Shown: piece by piece, positions 15,900 through 23,575 of the stretch | Layout of the letters: each line of letters begins with the position of its first letter | How positions within the stretch are numbered: the first letter of the stretch is position 1 | Assembly: GCA_900542245.1 (NCBI GenBank) | Contig: UQMQ01000004.1 | Span: 1-40,777, forward strand | Direction of reading: 5' to 3' | DNA length: 40,777 bases | DNA from: an uncultured Eubacteriales bacterium | Lineage (GTDB): Bacteria; Bacillota; Clostridia; Peptostreptococcales; Anaerovoracaceae | The notes under the pieces: generated by a model | Seen by the model: only the letters and a program-made list of their open reading frames with translations | What the model was told of the DNA's origin: nothing | The model's database searches: none | Made by a program: the position numbers and the translations under genes

Positions 15900-16893
15900 T
15901 TTGCGGTTCCTTTCTGCGTGACAGCCAAATCGTGAGAAGCACTGCAAATGCGAGCATACCGCAGGACAGACCCCAAAGGGATGCCGGAATGACCTGCAGC
16001 ATGGAATCGATCGCTGTCAGGTCCAGCGTGTGAAAAAACAAATCGATCCTGCTGAGCAGCAGCAGGGCAGACAAGGCAGCGTACATGCAGAACAGAGAGG
16101 CGCGATCCCTGCGGAGCGCAGCGAGTACAAACAGCAGGAGAGCGGCGGCGAGTAAGGTATGGCTGAAACGATCGATCGTTAGTCCTAAAAAGGCAAGCTG
16201 TGCGGCATCCGAGGCTGCCGATGAAGCGGAAGGGCAGCGTATGCCAAGCTGTATCCCTGTGCCTGCCTGCAGCAAGATGAGCGCAACTGCCGCTATACCG
16301 GTGAGGATGCGGAGGACTTTGCTGCCGGATATTTTTTTCCCAGACCAAAACGCAAAGGACATGGAAACAGCTGTGATACAGGTGCTTGCCGCACTGAGAC
16401 AAACGACCGCAGTCTGCGCGGCTGCCAGGGCTGCGTCCACAAGCGCAGGCAAGAGGAAGACTTGCGGTACAAATACCATACAGGAAAGGATTTCGCGAAC
16501 AGAAGACCTTGCCTTTGCCAGTTCTGTCAGCTTGCCGTTTTGCAGCAGCAGAAGCAATGCGAGCGGCAGTGCGGGCATGATCACAGCGCTGCCGGGCCTT
16601 GTCCAAAGCGCATACATGGAGATCGCGGTGAGCAATGCAAAGACGATCCCTCTGACGTATGGGCTGCGATGCGCTGAATCCGCTGAGGCGCAATGCCATC
16701 TTTCCGCGAGAATGTGTCCGGCGGCCTCTTTTGGAGTGCCGAGGGAGAGGCAGATCTGCGCTTCACTCTTGCCGTCTGCGGCAGCGCCGGCAAATAATTC
16801 CTCCATGTCCGAAACGATGTCCGAAAGTTCGGCGTGTGGGAGGCGAAGCGCGAGATAAAAACGCAGTTTTTTGATATATTCTTTTTGGGTCAT
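15892..16893 (-). CDS. DUF1700/HAAS-like membrane protein paired with PadR
   Basis: A 333-residue protein. The N-terminal soluble part (about residues 1-70) has MTQKEYIKKLRFYLA, SDIVSDMEELF and SLGTPKEAAGHIL, the helical signalling module (DUF1700/HAAS) usually coupled to PadR regulators. About eight hydrophobic segments rich in Ala and Leu follow (residues 80-325), and a short basic tail. It is thought to sense membrane or envelope state and modulate PadR, but this is inference from the usual pairing. Start: ATG 16893 with AAGGAG 9 bases upstream. Promoter and inverted repeats lie at 16912-16973. Confidence 0.8.
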   Translation of the reverse strand: MTQKEYIKKLRFYLALRLPHAELSDIVSDMEELFAGAAADGKSEAQICLSLGTPKEAAGHILAERWHCASADSAHRSPYVRGIVFALLTAISMYALWTRPGSAVIMPALPLALLLLLQNGKLTELAKARSSVREILSCMVFVPQVFLLPALVDAALAAAQTAVVCLSAASTCITAVSMSFAFWSGKKISGSKVLRILTGIAAVALILLQAGTGIQLGIRCPSASSAASDAAQLAFLGLTIDRFSHTLLAAALLLFVLAALRRDRASLFCMYAALSALLLLSRIDLFFHTLDLTAIDSMLQVIPASLWGLSCGMLAFAVLLTIWLSRRKEPQNG

Positions 16894-16911
16894 GCGGCGT
16901 GCTCCTTTCTG

Positions 16912-16973
16912 ACTACTGTATATCGAGCAGTAGTATCTGCTTACACATTATCATACTACTGTTTGATAGTCAA
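16912..16973 (-). promoter_or_regulatory. Promoter and candidate PadR operator of the DUF1700-PadR operon
   Basis: On the minus strand TTGACT (16973-16968) and GATAAT (16952-16947) are 15 bases apart, a short spacer. Inverted copies of CAGTAGTAT flank the -10: 16928-16936 and ATACTACTG 16953-16961. A third ACTACTG is at 16912-16918. The repeats overlap the -10 region, as expected for repression. Confidence 0.55.
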
Positions 16974-17028
16974 TAGTTTTTTGATGATCGATGTGTTTCT
17001 GTATGCATGTATTTTCTTTCGTACATCT

Positions 17029-17107
17029 GTATACCAAAAACATTTTTTGTGCAATTTTAAGGAAAGCACTTGACATTGAAAAATGATAGAAGTATACTTG
17101 TATACAG
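17029..17107 (+). promoter_or_regulatory. Promoter with GTATAC operators for the citrate-to-2-oxoglutarate operon
   Basis: Consensus promoter: TTGACA 17070-17075, 17-base spacer, TATACT 17093-17098. Three GTATAC cores lie here: 17029-17034, 17092-17097 (inside AAGTATACTT, over the -10) and 17100-17105 (inside TTGTATACAG, at the expected start point). GTATAC-centred palindromes are common targets of FCD-type GntR proteins, and such a regulator is the second gene of this operon, so autoregulation is likely. A fourth copy, ATTGTATACAAT, is at 22685-22696. Confidence 0.75.
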
Positions 17108-17191
17108 CGTAAAAATAGCAATATTCATCAAAAGCCAAGCAGTATGCGCAGCTTCTGACAAGCGTTAAAACATGAAAGAGAGGTCATAAGT

Positions 17192-18562
17192 ATGCTTGAG
17201 ATTTCCAAAAAAACCAATCTGTTGGAACAGAGTATCTATAAATATAGCCTGCAAGATGTGGAGGAACCGAATTTATATCGGGAAATGTTCAATTATGAAG
17301 AAGTGCCCAAGCTGGCATTCAACCAGCGGCGCGTGCCGATGAATATGCCGGAGGATGTTTGGATTACCGATACCTCATTTCGAGACGGGCAGCAATCGAT
17401 GGCACCCTATACAGTCAAGCAGATTGTAGATCTTTACAAGCTTTTGGCAAAACTGGGAGGTTCTTATGGGCTGATCCGGCAGTCGGAGTTCTTTATCTAT
17501 ACGAAGAAAGACCGCGATGCCATCGATCAGTGTATGTCGCTGGGTTACACGTTCCCGGAGATCACGACCTGGATCCGCGCGCAGAAGAAGGACTTCCAGA
17601 TGGTCAAGGAGCTCGGCATCAAGGAGACCGGCATTTTGGTTTCCTGCAGCGATTACCATATTTTCAAAAAAATGAACATGACCAGACGGCAGGCAGTGGA
17701 TTTCTACATGGAAACCATCAAGGATGCGTTTGATGCGGGCGTTGTGCCGCGTTGTCATCTGGAGGACATCACAAGGGCAGACTTCTATGGCTTCGTTGTG
17801 CCTTTTGTCAACGAAATTATGAAGCTTTCGGAGGAAGTCGGTATTCCGGTCAAGATCCGGGCCTGTGATACGATGGGCTATGGCGTACCATACTCCGGCG
17901 CGGCGCTGCCGCGTAGCGTTGCCGGCATCATCTACGGTCTGCAGCACTATGCGGGCGTGCCGAGCGAAATGCTGGAATGGCATGGACACAATGATTTCTA
18001 CAAGGCTGTTGCCAACGCGACCACCGCATGGCTGTACGGGGCATGCGCGGTCAACTGCTCTCTGCTGGGCATCGGTGAACGGACCGGTAATATTCCGCTG
18101 GAGGCGATGGTCTTTGAATACGCTTCACTGAAAGGTTCGCTGGACGGCATGGATCCGACGGTTGTGACGGAAATCGGAGAATATTTCAGAAACGAAATGG
18201 GCTATGAAATCCCGCCGATGACACCGTTCGTCGGAGAGAACTTCAACGTCACCAAAGCGGGCATCCACGCGGACGGTCTGATGAAGGACGAAGAAATCTA
18301 CAATATTTTCAATACGACCAAGATCCTCAACCGCGCGCCGGGCGTATCGGTCAGCAAGACTTCGGGGCTTGCCGGCATTGCCTACTGGTTGAATGAACAC
18401 TATCGTCTGACGGGAAGTGATAAAAAGACCAAGGACGATGAACTGGTCAAACAGCTCAAGGAATGGGTGGACGAAATGTATGCCGATGGCAGAACAACAA
18501 GTTTGTCTACCGGAGAAATGGAAGAAAAAATCGCGGCACTCAAAGCGCAGGGATATCAATAG
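17192..18562 (+). CDS. Re-type citrate synthase (DRE-TIM metallolyase family)
   Basis: Condenses oxaloacetate and acetyl-CoA to citrate with Re-face stereochemistry, replacing the usual Si-citrate synthase in some anaerobes. 456 residues, related to isopropylmalate/homocitrate synthases. Seen: DTSFRDGQQ (residues 60-68, DRE-TIM catalytic region), HLEDITRADFYGF, ACDTMGYGVPYSG, and the metal-binding H-G-H at about 264-266 in EWHGHNDFYKA. It lacks the C-terminal LeuA allosteric domain. Databases often mislabel this family as isopropylmalate synthase or even a histone methyltransferase. The assignment rests on family resemblance plus the operon partners aconitase and isocitrate dehydrogenase. Start follows GAGAGG. 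Confidence 0.86.
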   Translation: MLEISKKTNLLEQSIYKYSLQDVEEPNLYREMFNYEEVPKLAFNQRRVPMNMPEDVWITDTSFRDGQQSMAPYTVKQIVDLYKLLAKLGGSYGLIRQSEFFIYTKKDRDAIDQCMSLGYTFPEITTWIRAQKKDFQMVKELGIKETGILVSCSDYHIFKKMNMTRRQAVDFYMETIKDAFDAGVVPRCHLEDITRADFYGFVVPFVNEIMKLSEEVGIPVKIRACDTMGYGVPYSGAALPRSVAGIIYGLQHYAGVPSEMLEWHGHNDFYKAVANATTAWLYGACAVNCSLLGIGERTGNIPLEAMVFEYASLKGSLDGMDPTVVTEIGEYFRNEMGYEIPPMTPFVGENFNVTKAGIHADGLMKDEEIYNIFNTTKILNRAPGVSVSKTSGLAGIAYWLNEHYRLTGSDKKTKDDELVKQLKEWVDEMYADGRTTSLSTGEMEEKIAALKAQGYQ

Positions 18563-18577
18563 GAAAGGAATTACAAG

Positions 18578-19222
18578 ATGATAGATTACAAGAGCGTATC
18601 GCTGGCCAATCAGGTATATGAAAGAATCGAAAAAAATATCTTGAACGGCGTCTATGCCAAGGGAGAAATTATCAGTGAAAGCAAGCTGTCAGAGGAGCTA
18701 GGCGTCAGTCGGACGCCGATCCGCGAGGCGCTCGCCAAGCTGGAAAGCGACCTTTTGATCGGAGATTCTCCGGCCGGCACGATTGTGCTGGGCATTACCG
18801 AAAACGATGTGAAGGACATGTTTGTCGTGAAGCGAAAACTGGAGGTCATTGCAACGACGATGGCAGCCAAGCATATCAGTGAGGACGGCATCGCCAAATT
18901 GAAGGATATTTTAGAGCAGCAGGAGTTCTACGCAAGTAAGGACAACGCGGACAAGGTCAGAGACCTCGATACGGAGTTTCACGATATTATCTACGACGAA
19001 TGCGGCAGCCCGACCTTTAAAGCGATTCTTTCGCCGATCCACCACAAGCTGATGAAGTACAGACAGGCATCGCTGTGTCATGAAGGCAGAATTCTGCATT
19101 CTGTGGAAGAACATCGGGACATTTTTGAGGCGATTCGCGAACGCGACGCTGCCAAGGTTGAAGGGCTGATGCTGACCCATGTGGAGCACGCCTATGAAAG
19201 TATTATGCAGGGAGATGAATAG
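18578..19222 (+). CDS. GntR-family regulator with FCD domain, probable operon repressor
   Basis: A 214-residue regulator. The N-terminal winged helix (residues about 8-72) contains SESKLSEELGVSRTPIREALAKLESD, the GntR recognition signature. The C-terminal FCD domain (about 80-205) shows the residues that usually bind metal and a carboxylate ligand: Asp in DTEFHDIIYD and His in SVEEHRDIFEAI and HVEHAYE. It is embedded between citrate synthase (15 bases) and aconitase (3 bases), so it is co-transcribed with the pathway. A di- or tricarboxylate such as citrate is a reasonable but unproven effector. Candidate operators are at 17029-17107. Confidence 0.9.
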   Translation: MIDYKSVSLANQVYERIEKNILNGVYAKGEIISESKLSEELGVSRTPIREALAKLESDLLIGDSPAGTIVLGITENDVKDMFVVKRKLEVIATTMAAKHISEDGIAKLKDILEQQEFYASKDNADKVRDLDTEFHDIIYDECGSPTFKAILSPIHHKLMKYRQASLCHEGRILHSVEEHRDIFEAIRERDAAKVEGLMLTHVEHAYESIMQGDE

Positions 19223-19225
19223 AAT

Positions 19226-21157
19226 ATGGGACTTACAATTGCGCAAAAAATCATCAAAGAGCACTTAGTCAGCGGAGAAATGACACCGGGCAGCGAAATC
19301 GCGCTGCGCATTGACCAGACCTTGACGCAGGATGCGACAGGTACGATGGCATATTTAGAATTTGAAACCATGGGGGTACCGAGAGTCAAAACGGAACTTT
19401 CCGTTGCGTATATCGACCACAATACCTTGCAGTCTGGCTTCGAAAATGCTGATGACCATCGTTTCATCCAGTCTATGGCGAAGAAGTACGGCCTGTACTT
19501 CAGCAGACCGGGCAACGGCATCTGTCATCAGGTACATTTGGAGCGTTTCGGCAAACCGGGCAAAACGCTGATCGGTTCCGACAGTCATACGCCGACCGGC
19601 GGCGGCATCGGTATGCTCGCCATGGGTGCGGGCGGTCTGGACGTAGCGGTTGCTATGGGCGGCGGCGCGTACTATATCACCATGCCGAAGATGTATAAGG
19701 TTAATCTGACCGGTAAGCTGCGGGATTTCGTGACTGCTAAGGACATCAGTCTGGAAATTCTCCGCATCCTGTCCGTCAAGGGCGGCGTCGGCGCGATTAT
19801 CGAATGGGGCGGCGAGGGTATCAAGACCTTATCCGTACCGGAACGTGCGACAATTACCAACATGGGGACAGAGCTGGGCGCCACGACTTCGATTTTCCCT
19901 TCTGACGAAGTAACCAAGGCCTTCCTCGAAGCAGAGGGCAGGGGCGATGCCTATGTGGAGCTCAAGAGCGATGCAGACGCGGTGTATGATAAGGTGATCG
20001 ACATCGATCTTTCCACCTTGAAACCGCTGATCGCGTGCCCGCACAGCCCGGACAACGTCGTTACGGTAGAAAGTCTGAAAGGAACGAAGGTCGATCAGGT
20101 CTGCATCGGCTCCTGCACGAACTCTTCGTTGTATGATATGCTGAAAGTTGCGGCACTCCTTAAGGGCAAGACCATCCGTCCGGAGGTCAGCCTTTCCGTA
20201 TCACCGGGCTCCAAGCAGGTGTTGGAAATGCTGGCAGACTGCGGCGCACTGACCGACATCATCGCCAGCGGCGCAAGAGTGCTGGAATGTGCCTGCGGAC
20301 CTTGCATCGGCATGGGCTTTTCGCCAAACTCCGGCGGTGTTTCCCTGCGGACCTTTAACCGCAACTTCGAAGGGCGTTCCGGTACTGCAGACGGACAGGT
20401 TTATCTGGTATCACCGGAAACCGCGGTAGCAGCAGCTTTGACCGGCGAGATCACCGATCCGATGCTCCTTGGCACCATGCCGCAGATCACGATGCCGGAA
20501 GCGTTTCAGATCGATGACAGCGCAGTGCTGGCTCCGGCGCCGGCAGACGAGGCCGATCAGGTCGAAATTCTCAGAGGACCGAACATCAAACCTTTCCCGG
20601 ACAGCATGCCGCAGGAAGATACGCTGCAGGCACCACTGGTTCTGAAGGTAGGCGACAATATCACAACAGACCATATCATGCCGGCGGGCTCCAAGATCCT
20701 GCCATACCGCTCCAATATTCCACACCTGTCACAGTTCTGCTTCGGCGTCTGCGATATCACATTCCCGGAAAGAGCCAAGGCAGCCGGAACCAGCATCATC
20801 GTCGGCGGCAGCAACTACGGGCAGGGGTCTTCCAGAGAGCACGCGGCGCTGGTCCCGCTGTATCTGGGTGTGAGAGCGGTCATTACCAAGAGTTTCGCGA
20901 GAATCCACGTGGCAAACCTGATCAACGCAGGTATCATGCCGCTGACATTCAAAAATCCGGAGGATTACGAAAAACTGCATCAAGATGACGTGTTGCGGAT
21001 CGAAAACGTCTATGACGGCATGGACAGCGGTGAAATGACGCTGGTTGACGAGACAACAGGCGACAACATTCCGTTGCTCTGCAGTTTTTCCGAAAGACAG
21101 AAAGCGATCCTCAAGGCAGGAGGACTGCTCAAATACGTCGGACAGGGAAACAACTAG
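19226..21157 (+). CDS. Aconitate hydratase
   Basis: Interconverts citrate and isocitrate through cis-aconitate using a 4Fe-4S cluster. 643 residues, the shorter single-chain type common in Clostridia. Cluster ligands are visible as C297 (IGSCTNSS), C357 and C360 (ACGPCIGMG). Substrate motifs include SDSHTPTGGGIGMLAMGAGG in the first domains. The swivel domain carries DNITTDHIMPAG and GGSNYGQGSSREHAAL. Start: ATG 19226 with GGGAG upstream, only 3 bases after the GntR stop. The enzyme links the Re-citrate synthase and isocitrate dehydrogenase genes into one pathway. Confidence 0.95.
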   Translation: MGLTIAQKIIKEHLVSGEMTPGSEIALRIDQTLTQDATGTMAYLEFETMGVPRVKTELSVAYIDHNTLQSGFENADDHRFIQSMAKKYGLYFSRPGNGICHQVHLERFGKPGKTLIGSDSHTPTGGGIGMLAMGAGGLDVAVAMGGGAYYITMPKMYKVNLTGKLRDFVTAKDISLEILRILSVKGGVGAIIEWGGEGIKTLSVPERATITNMGTELGATTSIFPSDEVTKAFLEAEGRGDAYVELKSDADAVYDKVIDIDLSTLKPLIACPHSPDNVVTVESLKGTKVDQVCIGSCTNSSLYDMLKVAALLKGKTIRPEVSLSVSPGSKQVLEMLADCGALTDIIASGARVLECACGPCIGMGFSPNSGGVSLRTFNRNFEGRSGTADGQVYLVSPETAVAAALTGEITDPMLLGTMPQITMPEAFQIDDSAVLAPAPADEADQVEILRGPNIKPFPDSMPQEDTLQAPLVLKVGDNITTDHIMPAGSKILPYRSNIPHLSQFCFGVCDITFPERAKAAGTSIIVGGSNYGQGSSREHAALVPLYLGVRAVITKSFARIHVANLINAGIMPLTFKNPEDYEKLHQDDVLRIENVYDGMDSGEMTLVDETTGDNIPLLCSFSERQKAILKAGGLLKYVGQGNN

Positions 21158-21225
21158 CTCCTGTCGACCCGCGGGGGCAGGCATGCGTGATACAAACAAA
21201 TTTGACAGAGAAGAAGGACAGAATT

Positions 21226-22383
21226 ATGAGTGAAAAAAACCGAGAAGCATACATACAAGAAGCTGCCGCGCAGTTTGAAGCACTGCTCAGAGAGCAGCTC
21301 GCGAGAACAGATCGCATGGCGAAAGCGGAGCCGCCTAAGGATTACGCGGCACTCCAAACGGTAACCGTTGGGCTTTGCGGCGGCGACGGCATCGGACCGA
21401 TCATTATGAAACAGGCAAAACGGCTGCTGGAGACCTTGCTTGCGGACGAAATCGCCGCAGGACGTATCGTACTTCGAGAGATCGAGGGGTTGACGATTGA
21501 GAACAGAATGGCGCTGGGACAGGCAGTGCCGACCGATGTTCTGGAAGCTATCAAAGCCTGTGATGTCATCCTCAAAGGACCGACAACAACCCCGAAGGGC
21601 GGCACGATGGAGAGCGCCAATGTCACGCTCAGAAGAGAGCTGGACTTATATGCCAATGTCAGACCGGTTTCTGTTCCGGCAGAGGGCATCGACTGGATGT
21701 TCTATCGGGAAAACACTGAGGGAGAATACGTCCTGGGCAGCCGCGGTGTGGAAATTCCGGGCATGCTTGCCATGGATTTTAAGGTAACCACCGAGCCTGG
21801 CACCAGACGCATCGCCCGCGCAGCCTTTGCATACGCCAAGGCAAACGGCAAGGACAATGTGGCGATCGTGACCAAAGCCAATATCATGAAAAAGACCGAT
21901 GGCAATTTTACGCGGATCTGCCATGAGGTTGCCGCGGATTATCCGGGCATCACCGCGGAGGACTGGTATATCGACATCATGACCGCGAATCTGGTCAATC
22001 CGGCCATCAGAAGCAAGTTTCAGGTATTTGTCCTGCCGAATCTGTACGGCGACATCATCACTGACGAAGCAGCGGAGATCCAGGGCGGCGTCGGTACGGC
22101 AGGCAGCGCCAATATCGGCGACCATTACGCGATGTTTGAAGCTATTCATGGCTCCGCGCCGCGTATGGTAGAGGAGGGACTGGCGGATTACGCGAACCCT
22201 TCCAGTATCTTCAAGGCAGCCGAGATGCTGCTGCGTCATATCGGTCTGATTGCGAAAGCGGACCAACTGGCGGCGGCATTGACGACCTGCAATGAGACCG
22301 AAAAAGCTGTGGTTGTGACCGGCACGCGCGAGGGCGCGACCTGCGAAGCGTTCGCAGACTATGTGATCGCGAAGCTGGGATAA
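21226..22383 (+). CDS. icd: Isocitrate dehydrogenase (isocitrate/isopropylmalate dehydrogenase family)
   Basis: Oxidises isocitrate to 2-oxoglutarate and CO2. 385 residues. Family motifs: LCGGDGIGPIIMKQA near residue 45, LKGPTTTPKGG, LRRELDLYANVRPV with substrate-binding arginines, YRENTEGEY, metal-binding Asp in NLYGDIITDEAAEIQGG, and the nucleotide loop EAIHGSAPRM. Whether it uses NAD or NADP cannot be read safely. Family membership alone would also allow isopropylmalate dehydrogenase, but position after Re-citrate synthase and aconitase makes isocitrate dehydrogenase much likelier. Start at ATG 21226 with AAGAAGGA upstream; the GTG at 21187 lacks a ribosome binding site. A strong terminator follows. 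Confidence 0.9.
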   Translation: MSEKNREAYIQEAAAQFEALLREQLARTDRMAKAEPPKDYAALQTVTVGLCGGDGIGPIIMKQAKRLLETLLADEIAAGRIVLREIEGLTIENRMALGQAVPTDVLEAIKACDVILKGPTTTPKGGTMESANVTLRRELDLYANVRPVSVPAEGIDWMFYRENTEGEYVLGSRGVEIPGMLAMDFKVTTEPGTRRIARAAFAYAKANGKDNVAIVTKANIMKKTDGNFTRICHEVAADYPGITAEDWYIDIMTANLVNPAIRSKFQVFVLPNLYGDIITDEAAEIQGGVGTAGSANIGDHYAMFEAIHGSAPRMVEEGLADYANPSSIFKAAEMLLRHIGLIAKADQLAAALTTCNETEKAVVVTGTREGATCEAFADYVIAKLG

Positions 22384-22398
22384 AAGGACAAAAGTGTG

Positions 22399-22463
22399 CA
22401 AACCCCGCATCTTTACAGACAGACAAACGATTTCCTGTCTGCAAGGATGCGGGGCTTGTTTTC
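22399..22463 (+). terminator. Terminator of the citrate/2-oxoglutarate operon
   Basis: Two stacked stems: CCCCGCATC (22403-22411) with GATGCGGGG (22446-22454), and inside it CAGACAG (22416-22422) with CTGTCTG (22435-22441). CTTGTTTTC follows. Confidence 0.85.
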
Positions 22464-22584
22464 AATCAAGCTTGTTTCAGATCAAAAAACAAGAAAAAAG
22501 GAACGCTTGCAGCGAACGTGCAATACGAGCGGGCGTTTACTTCGACAATCTTTACGAATCCTTTGCAAAAGTTTTACAAAAATC

Positions 22585-22717
22585 TGTGGATAACTTGCCC
22601 TTGACAAAAAGCAGAATGTGTGAAACACGTTGAAATTCCAATCTATTTCGGATGCGAAGTTATCCACAGTGAAATGTGGAGTTAATTGTATACAATCTAG
22701 CGTAGATATGTGGATAA
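22585..22717. promoter_or_regulatory. Cluster of three perfect DnaA boxes
   Basis: The 9-base DnaA box TTATCCACA is found exactly at 22660-22668 (+). Its reverse, TGTGGATAA, is at 22585-22593 and 22709-22717. Three exact 9-mers within 133 bases are far beyond chance. No dnaA, dnaN, rpmH or repA gene is nearby, and flanking genes converge on this site, the opposite of a bacterial origin. It may be a regulatory DnaA-box cluster, or part of an extrachromosomal or rearranged origin. Confidence 0.65.
22685..22696. promoter_or_regulatory. GTATAC palindrome, possible GntR operator
   Basis: ATTGTATACAAT is a perfect 12-base palindrome with the same GTATAC core as the operators at 17029-17107. It lies between two DnaA boxes, 300 bases past the operon end, with no obvious promoter to control. 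Confidence 0.4.
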
Positions 22718-22751
22718 AGCCTTGAAGCGCTTGCAATCAAGCCGTTTCATA

Positions 22752-22784
22752 AGTGTGAAAAACAGCCGCTGGAAAGCGGCTGTT
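22752..22784 (-). terminator. Terminator of the TetR-family gene
   Basis: AACAGCCGCT (22761-22770), loop GGAA, AGCGGCTGTT (22775-22784), a perfect 10-base-pair stem. On the minus strand it is followed by a run of T. Confidence 0.82.
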
Positions 22785-22796
22785 CTGATTATGCAT

Positions 22797-22914
22797 GGAA
22801 ATATCGCTGTGCGATATTTCCGGAATAACGACAAAAGCACCTTGCGAAGCGGCGCTCATGGGTGAGCGCCATGTGCGCATAGAAATCTCTGATTTCGTGA
22901 TGTGCGTTTTTGTC
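22797..22914 (-). other. Group of strong hairpins in the TetR 3' region, possible structured RNA
   Basis: Three hairpins lie in a row: GGAAATATCG/CGATATTTCC (22797-22821), GGCGCTCA/TGAGCGCC (22851-22870) and GCGCATAGAAATC/GATTTCGTGATGTGC (22875-22905). The last two are enclosed by an outer stem, GACAAAA (22830-22836) with TTTTGTC (22908-22914), extended by GCAC/GTGC. This makes a multi-branched fold. It could be a 3' UTR element, a small RNA, or palindromic repeats. No known RNA family was recognised. Confidence 0.45.
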
Positions 22915-22935
22915 CTAAGCAATATCAAATTGTTC

Positions 22936-23502
22936 TTAGAACGGTTTTTGCTCGACATTTTCCGAGATCTCCGCGATCTCCGCGCAGGATTTGATGCAAG
23001 CCTTGACGCGGATAATCAATTCCGATGCCGGCATGCAGTCGCTCTCTGAGAGCCAGCGCTCCAAAGAGCCGATAAAGGCATCCGCGAAGAAGCTGATCTG
23101 AAAATCCATATACTCTGTTTCGCGCAGGATCCTGCGCATGCCGACCTGCATGAAAGGTTCCAGCTTTTCCCGGTAATGGTCGATGAAGCAGTTCTGCCCG
23201 CGGATCTTGAGCGCCTTGCGATAAAAACAGCGATTTTCATAAAAACATTCGCAGAGCGCTTCCAAAAACGGCCATGTAAAATAATCTTTTTTTTCATGCG
23301 CTTCCAGAACCTTTGCAAAATCCATATCAAAAATCCAGTTTACCAGATCATATTTATCTTTAAAATGATAATAAAAACTTTTGCGGTTCATTCCGCATTC
23401 TTCGCAAATGTGTGATACACTGATCTTCGCAAAAGGTTTCTGTTCCAACAGTTTTCGAAGAGCATCTGCAAATGCCTGTTTGGTGGCGTTTGAGTATGGC
23501 AT
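22936..23502 (-). CDS. TetR-family transcriptional regulator (DhaS-like)
   Basis: A 188-residue regulator. The N-terminal helix-turn-helix (about residues 5-50) reads TKQAFADALRKLLEQKPF, ISVSHICEECGMNRKSFYYHFKDKYDLVNWIF, with the typical TetR second-helix FYYHFKDK. The rest is a helical ligand-binding domain rich in aromatic residues; the ligand is unknown. GC-rich codon use matches the left half of the window. Start 23502 has AGGAGGAG upstream. The MATE pump gene lies directly upstream on the same strand, so control of the pump is possible. The pump gene, however, has a different composition, and the regulator's own promoter overlaps the pump stop codon. Confidence 0.87.
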   Translation of the reverse strand: MPYSNATKQAFADALRKLLEQKPFAKISVSHICEECGMNRKSFYYHFKDKYDLVNWIFDMDFAKVLEAHEKKDYFTWPFLEALCECFYENRCFYRKALKIRGQNCFIDHYREKLEPFMQVGMRRILRETEYMDFQISFFADAFIGSLERWLSESDCMPASELIIRVKACIKSCAEIAEISENVEQKPF

Positions 23503-23546
23503 AACCGACTCCTCCTTATTCCTTTTCTCTTATCCATATTTTAACT

Positions 23547-23575
23547 ATTGTACCACACTTTTTTTATTTTGTTAC
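23547..23575 (-). promoter_or_regulatory. Probable promoter of the TetR-family gene
   Basis: Minus-strand GTAACA (23575-23570), 17-base spacer, TACAAT (23552-23547). The -35 overlaps the MATE stop codon (23574-23572), so the two genes are tightly packed. Confidence 0.5.

Noticed and set aside
17192..18562. 2-isopropylmalate or homocitrate synthase as the identity of the DRE-TIM enzyme.
   Set aside because: No C-terminal LeuA domain, and operon partners are aconitase and isocitrate dehydrogenase, not leucine or lysine genes; Re-citrate synthase fits better.
22585..22717. Chromosomal oriC.
   Set aside because: No dnaA, dnaN, rpmH or other origin-linked genes nearby, and flanking genes converge on the site instead of diverging. 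Kept only as a DnaA-box cluster.
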